From Hyperoodon ampullatus (taxonomy: Eukaryota > Chordata > Mammalia > Artiodactyla > Ziphiidae), in contig OX457071.1 of the NCBI GenBank assembly GCA_949752795.1, positions 78,581,983 through 78,645,982 of the forward strand: 64,000 bases of DNA. Direction: 5' to 3'. Every line of letters begins with the position of its first letter. Position 1 is the first letter of the stretch. The position numbers and the translations under genes are program-made. The notes beneath the pieces are model-generated. The model was given only the letters and a program-made list of their open reading frames with translations, did no database searches and was not told the DNA's origin. Positions 32,851 to 44,861 of this stretch are shown piece by piece.

Positions 32851-35800
32851 ATGCTGCTCCTGAGTCATGCCCTGACAGTGTCCCCAGCTAAGGACCTGAT
32901 GCTAGGCCTCACTCGGGCCCTGTCGCTCTCCCTACGTCAGGCTGTGACGCTGTCCCTGCCTGAAGCCCTGACACTGGTTCTAAACAAGGCCCCGATATTC
33001 TCAGTAACTAAGGTATTGACACTATACCTGGGTCATTTCCTGATAGTATACCTAGATCATAACTTATCCCTGTCTTTAGCTAAAGTCGAGCCTCTTATAT
33101 CAACTAAAGCCCTGATGCTATGCATAACTCAGGCCCTCAATTTAGCCCCAAGGCCGTGACACTGTCCCTAAGTAAGGCCTAGATGCTGGTCCAATGTCAG
33201 GGCCTGATACTGTCCATATCAAAGTCCCTAACACTATGCGTGTCTCAAGCCCTGACAGTGTACCTAACAGAAGGCTCTGAGGCCAGTCCTAACCAAGACC
33301 CTGACACTGGCCCTAACAAAGGCTCTGATGGTAGTCCTAACCAAGGCCCTGACACTGTCCCTAAGTAGGGCCTGAGACTACGGCTAACTCAGGCCGTGAC
33401 ACGATACGTCACCAAGGCTCTGATGCTAGTCCTAACTAAGGCCCTGACACTGTCCTAACTTATGCCCTGACACTACACGTAACACATGCCCTGACACTAC
33501 ACCTAACACAGACCCTGACACTGTTCCTAAGAGAGGCACTAATTCCACTCCTAACTCAGGCCCTGACACTGTCCCTAACTAAGGCCCTGACAGTATACCT
33601 AACGAGGGCTCTGATGCTAGTCCTAACTAAGTCTGTGACACTAATCCTAAGAAAGGCCTTGACAGTACTCGTAACTAAGCCCCTGACACTGACCCTAACT
33701 AAGGCCTTGACACTACTCCTAAATCGGGCCCTGACACGATACCGAAGAAAGGCTCTGATGCTAGTTGTAAGTAAGGCCCTGACACTGTTCTTAACTAACG
33801 CCTTGACACTACTACTAACTCAGGCTGTGATACTGTCCCTAACTAAGGCCCTGACAGTGTCCCTAACTAAGGGCCTGACTGTCGTCCTAACTCTGGCCCT
33901 GCCATTATACAGATCAAAGGCTATGACGCTCGTCCTAACCAAGGCACTGGCACTGTCCATCACTAAGGCTTGACACTACTTCTAACTCACGCCCTGATAT
34001 TATACCTAACGAAGGCTCTGATGCTAACCCTAACTAAGGCCCTGACAGTGACCCTAAGTAAGGCCTTGAGACTATTCCTAAGTAAGGCCCTAGCCCTAGC
34101 CCTAGCCCCAGGCCCAGCCCCAGCCCCAGTCCCAGCTCCTGCCCCAGCTCCTACAGAGGCCTTTATGCTCCTGCTAGTGCTTGCCCTGACACTGTCCTTA
34201 AGTAAGGCCTTGACACTACTAGTAACTCAGGCCGTGATACTGTCCCTAACTAAGTCCCTGACAGTGTCCCTGACTAATTACCTGACTCTCCTCCTAACTC
34301 TGGCCCTGCCATTATACATAACAAAGGCTCTAACGCTCGTCCTTAGCAAGGACCTGACACTGTCCCTCACTAAGGCCCTGACGCTACTTCTAACTCAAGC
34401 TCTGACATTATACCTAACAAAGGCTCTGATGCTAACCCTAACTAAGGCCCTGACAGTGACCCTAAGTAAGGCCTTGACACTATTCCTAAGTAAGGCCCCA
34501 GCCCCAGCCCCAGCCCCAGCCCCAGCCCCAGCCTCAGTCCCAGCTCCTGCCCCAGCTCCTACAGAGGCCTTTATGCTTCTCCTAGGCGTTGCCTTGACAC
34601 TGTGCTTAACTGTGGCCTTGTGACTACTAGTAACTCAGGCCGTGATACTTTCCCTAACTAAGGCCCTGACAGTGTCCCCAGCTAAGGACCTGATGCTAGG
34701 CCTCACTCGGGCCCTGTCGCTCTCCTTACGTCAGGCTCTGACGCTGTCCCTAGCTGAAGTCCTGACACTGGTTCTAGACAAGGCCGCGATATTCTCAGTA
34801 ACTAAGGTGTTGACACTATACCTGGGTCATGTCCTGACAGTATACCTAGATCATAACTTATCCCTGTCTTTAGCTAAAGTGGAGCCTCTTATGGCAACTA
34901 AAGCCCAGATGCTATGCATAACTCAGGCCCTCAATTTAGCCCCAAGGCCGTGACACTGTCCCTAAGTAAGGCCTAGATGCTGGTCCAACGTCAGGGCCTG
35001 ATACTGTCCCTATCAAAGTCCCTAACACTATGCGTGTCTCAAGCCCTGACACTGTACCTAACAGAAGGATGTGACGTGAGTCCTAACCAAGACCCTGACA
35101 CTGTCCCTAAGTAGGGCCTGAGACTACGGCTAACTCAGGCTGTGACACGATACGTCACAAGGCTCTGATGCTAGTCCTAACTAAGGCCCTGACAGTGACC
35201 CTAACTAAGGCCTTGACACTATTGCTAACTAAGGCCATAGCCCTAGCCGTAGCCCTAGCCCTAGCCCTTGCCTCAGCCCCAGACCCTGATGCTGATCCTA
35301 CAGAGGCCCTTAATGCTCCTCCTAGGCCTTGCCCTGACACTGTCCTTAACTAAGGCCTTGACACTACTAGTAACTCAGGCCGTGATACTGTCCCTAACTA
35401 AGTCCCTGACAGTGTCCCTGACTAATTGCCTGACTCTCCTCCTAACTCTGGCCCTGCCATTATACATAACAAAGGCTCTAATGCTCGTCCTTACCAAGAA
35501 CCTGACACTGTCCCTCACTAAAGCCCTGACAGTACTACTAACTCAAACTCTGACATTATACCTAACAAAGGCTCTGATGCTAACCCTAACTAAGGCCCTG
35601 ACAGTGACCCTAACTAAGTCCTTGACACTATTCCTAGCTAAGGCCGTAGCCCTAACCCTAGCCCTAGCCCTCCCCTAGCCCATCCCCATCCCCATCCCCA
35701 TTCCCAGCCCCAGCCCCAGCCCCAGCCCCAGTGTAGCCCCAGCCCCAGCCCCTGATGCTGATCCTAAAGAGGCCCTTATGCTCCTCCTAGGCCTTGCCCT

Positions 35801-36283
35801 GACACTGTCCCTACCGAAGGCCGTGATACTGGTCCTAAAGAAGGCCCAGGTGCTCTCGATAACTAAGGCCTTCAAAGTGTCCCTCGCTCCGTTTCGGACT
35901 TTATCCCTTGTCCAAAGTTAATGTCCTCCCTCTTAGCCTACCTGAAGCCCTAATGCTGTCCCTAACTAAGGCCCTGACTAGTCATCCCTAAGGCCCTGAC
36001 ACTGTTTGTAAGTAAGGCCTGGAAGGTGTCCCTAATGCAGGCCCTGCTGCCCGTAATAACTAAAGGCCTAACGCTATCCTGAGCTAATATACTGAGCCAT
36101 CTCGAGCCAAGGTCCTGACACTATCCCTAAGGCAGCCCTGATGCTGGCCCTAAATAAAGCCCTGAGGCTGTCCGTAACACAGGCCCTGAAGCTATCCGTA
36201 ACTGAGGCCTTGACACTCCACCTAACTCAGGCCCTGATCATGTCTTTAACTAAGACCGTAATGCTGATCCTACAGAGGCCCTG
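32851..36283. repeat. HOR unit U11 (3433 bp)
   Basis: Type II unit with a single 71-bp element. It carries a CCTAACGAGGG variant near 33598 (others CCTAATGAGGG), shared with U14. B begins near 34642 with the TCTAGACAAGG and GATGTGACGTGAG forms. Tract t2, at about 35643-35752, has the 1-bp deletion (CAGTGTAG). Confidence 0.94.
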
Positions 36284-39200
36284 ATGCTGCTCCTGAGTCA
36301 TGCCCTGACAGTGTCCCCAGCTAAGGACCTGATGCTAGGCCTCACTCGGGCCCTGTCTCTCTCGCTACGTCAGGCTGTGACGCTGTCCCTACCTGAAGCC
36401 CTGACACTGGTTCTAAACAAGGCCCCGATATTCTCAGTAACTAAGGTATTGACACTATACCTGGGTCATTTCCTGATAGTATACCTAGATCATAACTTAT
36501 CCCTGTCTTTAGCTAAAGTCGAGCCTCTTATATCAACTAAAGCCCTGATGCTATGCATAACTCAGGCCCTCAATTTAGCCCCAAGGCCGTGACACTGTCC
36601 CTAAGTAAGGCCTAGATGCTGGTCCAATGTCAGGGCCTGATACTGTCCATATCAAAGTCCCTAACACTATGCGTGTCTCAAGCCCTGACAGTGTACCTAA
36701 CAGAAGGCTGTGAGGCCAGTCCTAACCAAGACCCTGACACTGGCCCTAACAAAGGCTTTGATGGTAGTCCTAACCAAGGCCCTGACACTGTCCCTAAGTA
36801 GGGCCTGAGTCTACGGCTAACTCAGGCCGTGACACGATACGTCACCAAGGCCCTGGCACTGTCCCTAAGTAGGGCCTGAGACTACGGCTAACTCAGGCCG
36901 TGACACGATACGTCACCAAGGCTCTGATGCTAGTCCTAAGTAAGGCCCTGACACTGTCCTAACTTATGCCCTGACACTACACGTAACACATGCCCTGACA
37001 CTACACCTAACACAGACCCTGACACTGTTCCTAAGAGAGGCACTAATTCCACTCCTAACTCAGGCCCTGACACTGTCCCTAACTAAGGCCCTGACAGTAT
37101 ACCTAATGAGGGCTCTGATGCTAGTCCTAACTAAGTCTGTGACACTAATCCTAAGAAAGGCCTTGACAGTACTCGTAACTAAGCCCCTGACACTGACCCT
37201 AACTAAGGCCTTGACACTACTCCTAAATCGGGCCCTGACACGATACCGAAGAAAGGCTCTGATGCTAGTTGTAAGTAAGGCCCTGACACTGTTCTTAACT
37301 AACGCCTTGACACTACTACTAACTCAGGCTGTGATACTGTCCCTAACTAAGGCCCTGACAGTGTCCCTAACTAAGGGCCTGACTGTCGTCCTAACTCTGG
37401 CCCTGCCATTATACAGATCAAAGGCTATGACGCTCGTCCTAACCAAGGCACTGGCACTGTCCATCACTAAGGCTTGACACTACTTCTAACTCACGCCCTG
37501 ATATTATACCTAACGAAGGCTCTGATGCTAACCCTAACTAAGGCCCTGACAGTGACCCTAAGTAAGGCCTTGAGACTATTCCTAAGTAAGGCCCTAGCCC
37601 TAGCCCTAGCCCCAGGCCCAGCCCCAGCCCCAGTCCCAGCTCCTGCCCCAGCTCCTACAGAGGCCTTTATGCTCCTGCTAGTGCTTGCCCTGACACTGTC
37701 CTTAAGTAAGGCCTTGACACTACTAGTAACTCAGGCCGTGATACTGTCCCTAACTAAGTCCCTGACAGTGTCCCTGACTAATTACCTGACTCTCCTCCTA
37801 ACTCTGGCCCTGCCATTATACATAACAAAGGCTCTAACGCTCGTCCTTAGCAAGGACCTGACACTGTCCCTCACTAAGGCCCTGACGCTACTTCTAACTC
37901 AAGCTCTGACATTATACCTAACAAAGGCTCTGATGCTAACCCTAACTAAGGCCCTGACAGTGACCCTAAGTAAGGCCTTGACACTATTCCTAAGTAAGGC
38001 CCCAGCCCCAGCCCCAGCCCCAGCCCCAGCCCCAGCCTCAGTCCCAGCTCCTGCCCCAGCTCCTACAGAGGCCTTTATGCTTCTCCTAGGCGTTGCCTTG
38101 ACACTGTGCTTAACTGTGGCCTTGTGACTACTAGTAACTCAGGCCGTGATACTTTCCCTAACTAAGGCCCTGACAGTGTCCCCAGCTAAGGACCTGATGC
38201 TAGGCCTCACTCGGGCCCTTTCGCTCTCCTTACGTCAGGCTCTGACGCTGTCCCTAGCTGAAGTCCTGACACTGGTTCTAAACAAGGCCGCGATATTCTC
38301 AGTAACTAAGGTGTTGACACTATACCTGGGTCATGTCCTGACAGTATACCTAGATCATAACTTATCCCTGTCTTTAGCTAAAGTGGAGCCTCTTATGGCA
38401 ACTAAAGCCCAGATGCTATGCATAACTCAGGCCCTCAATTTAGCCCCAAGGCCGTGACACTGTCCCTAAGTAAGGCCTAGATGCTGGTCCAACGTCAGGG
38501 CCTGATACTGTCCCTATCAAAGTCCCTAACACTATGCGTGTCTCAAGCCCTGACAGTGTACCTAACAGAAGGCTGTGAGGCCAGTCCTAACCAAGACCCT
38601 GAGACTGTCCCTAAGTAGGGCCTGAGACTACGGCCAGCTCAGGCTGTGACACGATACGTCACAAGGCTCTGATGCTAGTCCTAACTAAGGCCCTGACAGT
38701 GACCCTAACTAAGGCCTTGACACTATTGCTAACTAAGGCCATAGCCCTAGCCGTAGCTGTAGCCCTAGCCCTAGCCCTTGCCTCAGCCCCAGACCCTGAT
38801 GCTGATCCTACAGAGGCCCTTAATGCTCCTCCTAGGCCTTGCCCTGACACTGTCCTTAACTAAGGCCTTGACACTACTAGTAACTCAGGCCGTGATACTG
38901 TCCCTAACTAAGTCCCTGACAGTGTCCCTGACTAATTGCCTGACTCTCCTCCTAACTCTGGCCCTGCCATTATACATAACAAAGGCTCTAATGCTCGTCC
39001 TTACCAAGAACCTGACACTGTCCCTCACTAAAGCCCTGACAGTACTACTAACTCAAGCTCTGACATTATACCTAACAAAGGCTCTGATGCTAACCCTAAC
39101 TAAGGCCCTGACAGTGACCCTAACTAAGTCCTTGACACTATTCCTAACTAAGGCCGTAGCCCTAACCCTAGCCCTAGCCCTCCCCTAGCCCATCCCCATC

Positions 39201-39794
39201 CCCATCCCCAGCTCCAGCCCCAGCCCCAGCCCCAGCCCCAGCCGTAGCCCCAGCCCCAGCCCCTGATGCTGATCCTAAAGAGGCCCTTATGCTCCTCCTA
39301 GGCCTTGCCCTGACACTGTCCCTACCGAAGGCCGTGATACTGGTCCTAAAGAAGGCCCAGGTGCTCTCGATAACTAAGGCCTTCAAAGTGTCCCTCGCTC
39401 CGTTTCGGACTTTATCCCTTGTCCAAAGTTAATGTCCTCCCTCTTAGCCTACCTGAAGCCCTAATGCTGTCCCTAACTAAGGCCCTGACTAGTCATCCCT
39501 AAGGCCCTGACACTGTTTGTAAGTAAGGCCTGGAAGGTGTCCCTAATGCAGGCCCTGCTGCCCGTAATAACTAAAGGCCTAACGCTATCCTGAGCTAATA
39601 TACTGAGCCATCTCGAGCCAAGGTCCTGACACTATCCCTAAGGCAGCCCTGATGCTGGCCCTAAATAAAGCCCTGAGGCTGTCCGTAACACAGGCCCTGA
39701 AGCTATCCGTAACTGAGGCCTTGACACTCCACCTAACTCAGGCCCTGATCATGTCTTTAACTAAGACCGTAATGCTGATCCTACAGAGGCCCTG
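36284..39794. repeat. HOR unit U12 (3511 bp)
   Basis: Type I unit with a doubled 71-bp element at 36804-36945. Apart from a 6-bp shorter t2 (about 39153-39263) and scattered differences in the A core, it matches U9 at an offset of 8608 bp. The match includes the converted B segment, CCTGAGACTG and the GCCGTAGCTGTAG form of tB. Confidence 0.94.
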
Positions 39795-41452
39795 ATGCTG
39801 CTCCTGAGTCATGCCCTGACAGTGTCCCCAGCTAAGGACCTGATGCTAGGCCTCACTCGGGCCCTGTCGCTCTCACTACGTCAGGCTGTGACGCTGTCCC
39901 TACCTGAAGCCCTGACACTGGTTCTAAACAAGGCCCCGATATTCTCAGTAACTAAGGTATTGACACTATACCTGGGTCATTTCCTGATAGTATACCTAGA
40001 TCATAACTTATCCCTGTCTTTAGCTAAAGTCGAGCCTCTTATATCAACTAAAGCCCTGATGCTATGCATAACTCAGGCCCTCAATTTAGCCCCAAGGCCG
40101 TGACACTGTCCCTAAGTAAGGCCTAGATGCTGGTCCAATGTCAGGGCCTGATACTGTCCATATCAAAGTCCCTAACACTATGCGTGTCTCAAGCCCTGAC
40201 AGTGTACCTAACAGAAGGCTGTGAGGCCAGTCCTAACCAAGACCCTGAGACTGTCCCTAAGTAGGGCCTGAGACTACGGCCAGCTCAGGCTGTGACACGA
40301 TACGTCACAAGGCTCTGATGCTAGTCCTAACTAAGGCCCTGACAGTGACCCTAACTAAGGCCTTGACACTATTGCTAACTAAGGCCATAGCCCTAGCCGT
40401 AGCTGTAGCCCTAGCCCTAGCCCTTGCCTCAGCCCCAGACCCTGATGCTGATCCTACAGAGGCCCTTAATGCTCCTCCTAGGCCTTGCCCTGACACTGTC
40501 CTTAACTAAGGCCTTGACACTACTAGTAACTCAGGCCATGATACTGTCCCTAACTAAGTCCCTGACAGTGTCCCTGACTAATTGCCTGACTCTCCTCCTA
40601 ACTCTGGCCCTGCCATTATACATAACAAAGGCTCTAATGCTCGTCCTTACCAAGAACCTGACACTGTCCCTCACTAAAGCCCTGACAGTACTACTAACTC
40701 AAGCTCTGACATTATACCTAACAAAGGCTCTGATGCTAACCCTAACTAAGGCCCTGACAGTGACCCTAACTAAGTCCTTGACACTATTCCTAACTAAGGC
40801 CCTAGCCCTAACCCTAGCCCTAGCCCTCCCCTAGCCCATCCCCATCCCCATCCCCATTCCCATCTCCAGCCCCAGCCTCAGCCCGAGCCGTAGCCCCAGC
40901 CGTAGCCCCAGCCCCAGCCCCTGATGCTGATCCTAAAGAGGCCCTTATGCTCCTCCTAGGCCTTGCCCTGACACTGTCCCTACCGAAGGCCGTGATACTG
41001 GTCCTAAAGAAGGCCCAGGTGCTCTCTATAACTAAGGCCTTCAAAGTGTCCCTCGCTCCGTTCCGGACTTTATCCCTTGTCCATAGTTAATGTCCTCCCT
41101 CTTACCCTACCTGAAGCCCTAATGCTGTCCCTAACTAAGGCCCTGACTAGTCATCCCTAAGGCCCTGACACTGTTTGTAAGTAAGGCCTGGAAGGTGTCC
41201 CTAATGCAGGCCCTGCTGCCCGCAATAACTAAAGGCCTAACGCTATCCTGAGCTAATATACTGAGCCATCTCGAGCCAAGGTCCTGACACTATCCCTAAG
41301 GCAGCCCTGATGCTGGCCCTAAATAAAGCCCTGAGGCTGTCCGTAACACAGGCCCTGAAGCTATCCGTAACTGAGGCCTTGACACTCCACCTAACTCAGG
41401 CCCTGATCATGTCTTTAACTAAGACTGTAATGCTGATCCTACAGAGGCCCTG
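39795..41452. repeat. HOR unit U13 (1658 bp), A/B fusion
   Basis: This is the second copy of the short chimeric unit. It has the same length, the same A-to-B junction interval (40161-40248) and the same private variants (CTCACTACG, CCATGATACTG near 40536, CTCTCTATAAC near 41022) as U10. Tract t2 is at about 40800-40921. It is explained by duplication of a block, not by a second deletion. Confidence 0.95.
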
Positions 41453-44400
41453 ATGCTGCTCCTGAGTCATGCCCTGACAGTGTCCCCAGCTAAGGACCTG
41501 ATGCTAGGCCTCACTCGGGCCCTGTCGCTCTCCCTACGTCAGGCTGTGACGCTGTCCCTGCCTGAAGCCCTGACACTGGTTCTAAACAAGGCCCCGATAT
41601 TCTCAGTAACTAAGGTATTGACACTATACCTGGGTCATTTCCTGATAGTATACCTAGATCATAACTTATCCCTGTCTTTAGCTAAAGTCGAGCCTCTTAT
41701 ATCAACTAAAGCCCTGATGCTATGCATAACTCAGGCCCTCAATTTAGCCCCAAGGCCGTGACACTGTCCCTAAGTAAGGCCTAGATGCTGGTCCAATGTC
41801 AGGGCCTGATACTGTCCATATCAAAGTCCCTAACACTATGCGTGTCTCAAGCCCTGACAGTGTACCTAACAGAAGGCTCTGAGGCCAGTCCTAACCAAGA
41901 CCCTGACACTGGCCCTAACAAAGGCTCTGATGGTAGTCCTAACCAAGGCCCTGACACTGTCCCTAAGTAGGGCCTGAGACTACGGCTAACTCAGGCCGTG
42001 ACACGATACGTCACCAAGGCTCTGATGCTAGTCCTAACTAAGGCCCTGACACTGTCCTAACTTATGCCCTGACACTACACGTAACACATGCCCTGACACT
42101 ACACCTAACACAGACCCTGACACTGTTCCTAAGAGAGGCACTAATTCCACTCCTAACTCAGGCCCTGACACTGTCCCTAACTAAGGCCCTGACAGTATAC
42201 CTAACGAGGGCTCTGATGCTAGTCCTAACTAAGTCTGTGACACTAATCCTAAGAAAGGCCTTGACAGTACTCGTAACTAAGCCCCTGACACTGACCCTAA
42301 CTAAGGCCTTGACACTACTCCTAAATCGGGCCCTGACACGATACCGAAGAAAGGCTCTGATGCTAGTTGTAAGTAAGGCCCTGACACTGTTCTTAACTAA
42401 CGCCTTGACACTACTACTAACTCAGGCTGTGATACTGTCCCTAACTAAGGCCCTGACAGTGTCCCTAACTAAGGGCCTGACTGTCGTCCTAACTCTGGCC
42501 CTGCCATTATACAGATCAAAGGCTATGACGCTCGTCCTAACCAAGGCACTGGCACTGTCCATCACTAAGGCTTGACACTACTTCTAACTCACGCCCTGAT
42601 ATTATACCTAACGAAGGCTCTGATGCTAACCCTAACTAAGGCCCTGACAGTGACCCTAAGTAAGGCCTTGAGACTATTCCTAAGTAAGGCCCTAGCCCTA
42701 GCCCTAGCCCCAGGCCCAGCCCCAGCCCCAGTCCCAGCTCCTGCCCCAGCTCCTACAGAGGCCTTTATGCTCCTGCTAGTGCTTGCCCTGACACTGTCCT
42801 TAAGTAAGGCCTTGACACTACTAGTAACTCAGGCCGTGATACTGTCCCTAACTAAGTCCCTGACAGTGTCCCTGACTAATTACCTGACTCTCCTCCTAAC
42901 TCTGGCCCTGCCATTATACATAACAAAGGCTCTAACGCTCGTCCTTAGCAAGGACCTGACACTGTCCCTCACTAAGGCCCTGACGCTACTTCTAACTCAA
43001 GCTCTGACATTATACCTAACAAAGGCTCTGATGCTAACCCTAACTAAGGCCTTGACACTATTCCTAAGTAAGGCCCTAGCCCCAGCCCCAGCCCCAGCCC
43101 CAGTCCCAGTCTCAGTCCCAGCTCCTGCCCCAGCTCCTACAGAGGCCTTTATGCTTCTCCTAGGTGTTGCCTTGACACTGTGCTTAACTGTGGCCTTGTG
43201 ACTACTAGTAACTCAGGCCGTGATACTTTCCCTAACTAAGGCCCTGACAGTGTCCCCAGCTAAGGACCTGATGCTAGGCCTCACTCGGGCCCTGTCGCTC
43301 TCCTTACGTCAGGCTCTGACGCTGTCCCTAGCTGAAGTCCTGACACTGGTTCTAGACAAGGCCGCGATATTCTCAGTAACTAAGGTGTTGACACTATACC
43401 TGGGTCATGTCCTGACAGTATACCTAGATCATAACTTATCCCTGTCTTTAGCTAAAGTGGAGCCTCTTATGGCAACTAAAGCCCAGATGCTATGCATAAC
43501 TCAGGCCCTCAATTTAGCCCCAAGGCCGTGACACTGTCCCTAAGTAAGGCCTAGATGCTGGTCCAACGTCAGGGCCTGATACTGTCCCTATCAAAGTCCC
43601 TAACACTATGCGTGTCTCAAGCCCTGACACTGTACCTAACAGAAGGATGTGACGTGAGTCCTAACCAAGACCCTGACACTGTCCCTAAGTAGGGCCTGAG
43701 ACTACGGCTAACTCAGGCTGTGACACGATACGTCACAAGGCTCTGATGCTAGTCCTAACTAAGGCCCTGACAGTGACCCTAACTAAGGCCTTGACACTAT
43801 TGCTAACTAAGGCCATAGCCCTAGCCGTAGCCCTAGCCCTAGCCCTTGCCTCAGCCCCAGACCCTGATGCTGATCCTACAGAGGCCCTTAATGCTCCTCC
43901 TAGGCCTTGCCCTGACACTGTCCTTAACTAAGGCCTTGACACTACTAGTAACTCAGGCCGTGATACTGTCCCTAACTAAGTCCCTGACAGTGTCCCTGAC
44001 TAATTGCCTGACTCTCCTCCTAACTCTGGCCCTGCCATTATACATAACAAAGGCTCTAATGCTCGTCCTTACCAAGAACCTGACACTGTCCCTCACTAAA
44101 GCCCTGACAGTACTACTAACTCAAACTCTGACATTATACCTAACAAAGGCTCTGATGCTAACCCTAACTAAGGCCCTGACAGTGACCCTAACTAAGTCCT
44201 TGACACTATTCCTAGCTAAGGCCGTAGCCCTAACCCTAGCCCTAGCCCTCCCCTAGCCCATCCCCATCCCCATCCCCATTCCCAGCCCCAGCCCCAGCCC
44301 CAGCCCCAGTGTAGCCCCAGCCCCAGCCCCTGATGCTGATCCTAAAGAGGCCCTTATGCTCCTCCTAGGCCTTGCCCTGACACTGTCCCTACCGAAGGCC

Positions 44401-44861
44401 GTGATACTGGTCCTAAAGAAGGCCCAGGTGCTCTCGATAACTAAGGCCTTCAAAGTGTCCCTCGCTCCGTTTCGGACTTTATCCCTTGTCCAAAGTTAAT
44501 GTCCTCCCTCTTAGCCTACCTGAAGCCCTAATGCTGTCCCTAACTAAGGCCCTGACTAGTCATCCCTAAGGCCCTGACACTGTTTGTAAGTAAGGCCTGG
44601 AAGGTGTCCCTAATGCAGGCCCTGCTGCCCGCAATAACTAAAGGCCTAACGCTATCCTGAGCTAATATACTGAGCCATCTCGAGCCAAGGTCCTGACACT
44701 ATCCCTAAGGCAGCCCTGATGCTGGCCCTAAATAAAGCCCTGAGGCTGTCCGTAACACAGGCCCTGAAGCTATCCGTAACTGAGGCCTTGACACTCCACC
44801 TAACTCAGGCCCTGATCATGTCTTTAACTAAGACCGTAATGCTGATCCTACAGAGGCCCTG
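41453..44861. repeat. HOR unit U14 (3409 bp)
   Basis: Type II unit with a single 71-bp element. Its front matches U11 (CCTAACGAGGG near 42200, offset 8602), but it lacks the optional 24-bp block before t1. From about 42.0 kb onward it matches U17 at an offset of 10,419 bp. Tract t2, at about 44221-44330, has the 1-bp deletion. Confidence 0.94.

Larger units (their letters stand above)
27676..44861. repeat. Second-order duplication: U9-U11 and U12-U14, about 8.6 kb each
   Basis: The block 27676-36283 (8608 bp: full, 1658-bp and full units) is followed by 36284-44861 (8578 bp) with the same order. Shared private marks include CTCACTACG, CCATGATACTG, CTCTCTATAAC and CCTAACGAGGG. The net length difference is accounted for by 6 bp in t2 of U12 and one missing 24-bp block in U14. 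Confidence 0.92.
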
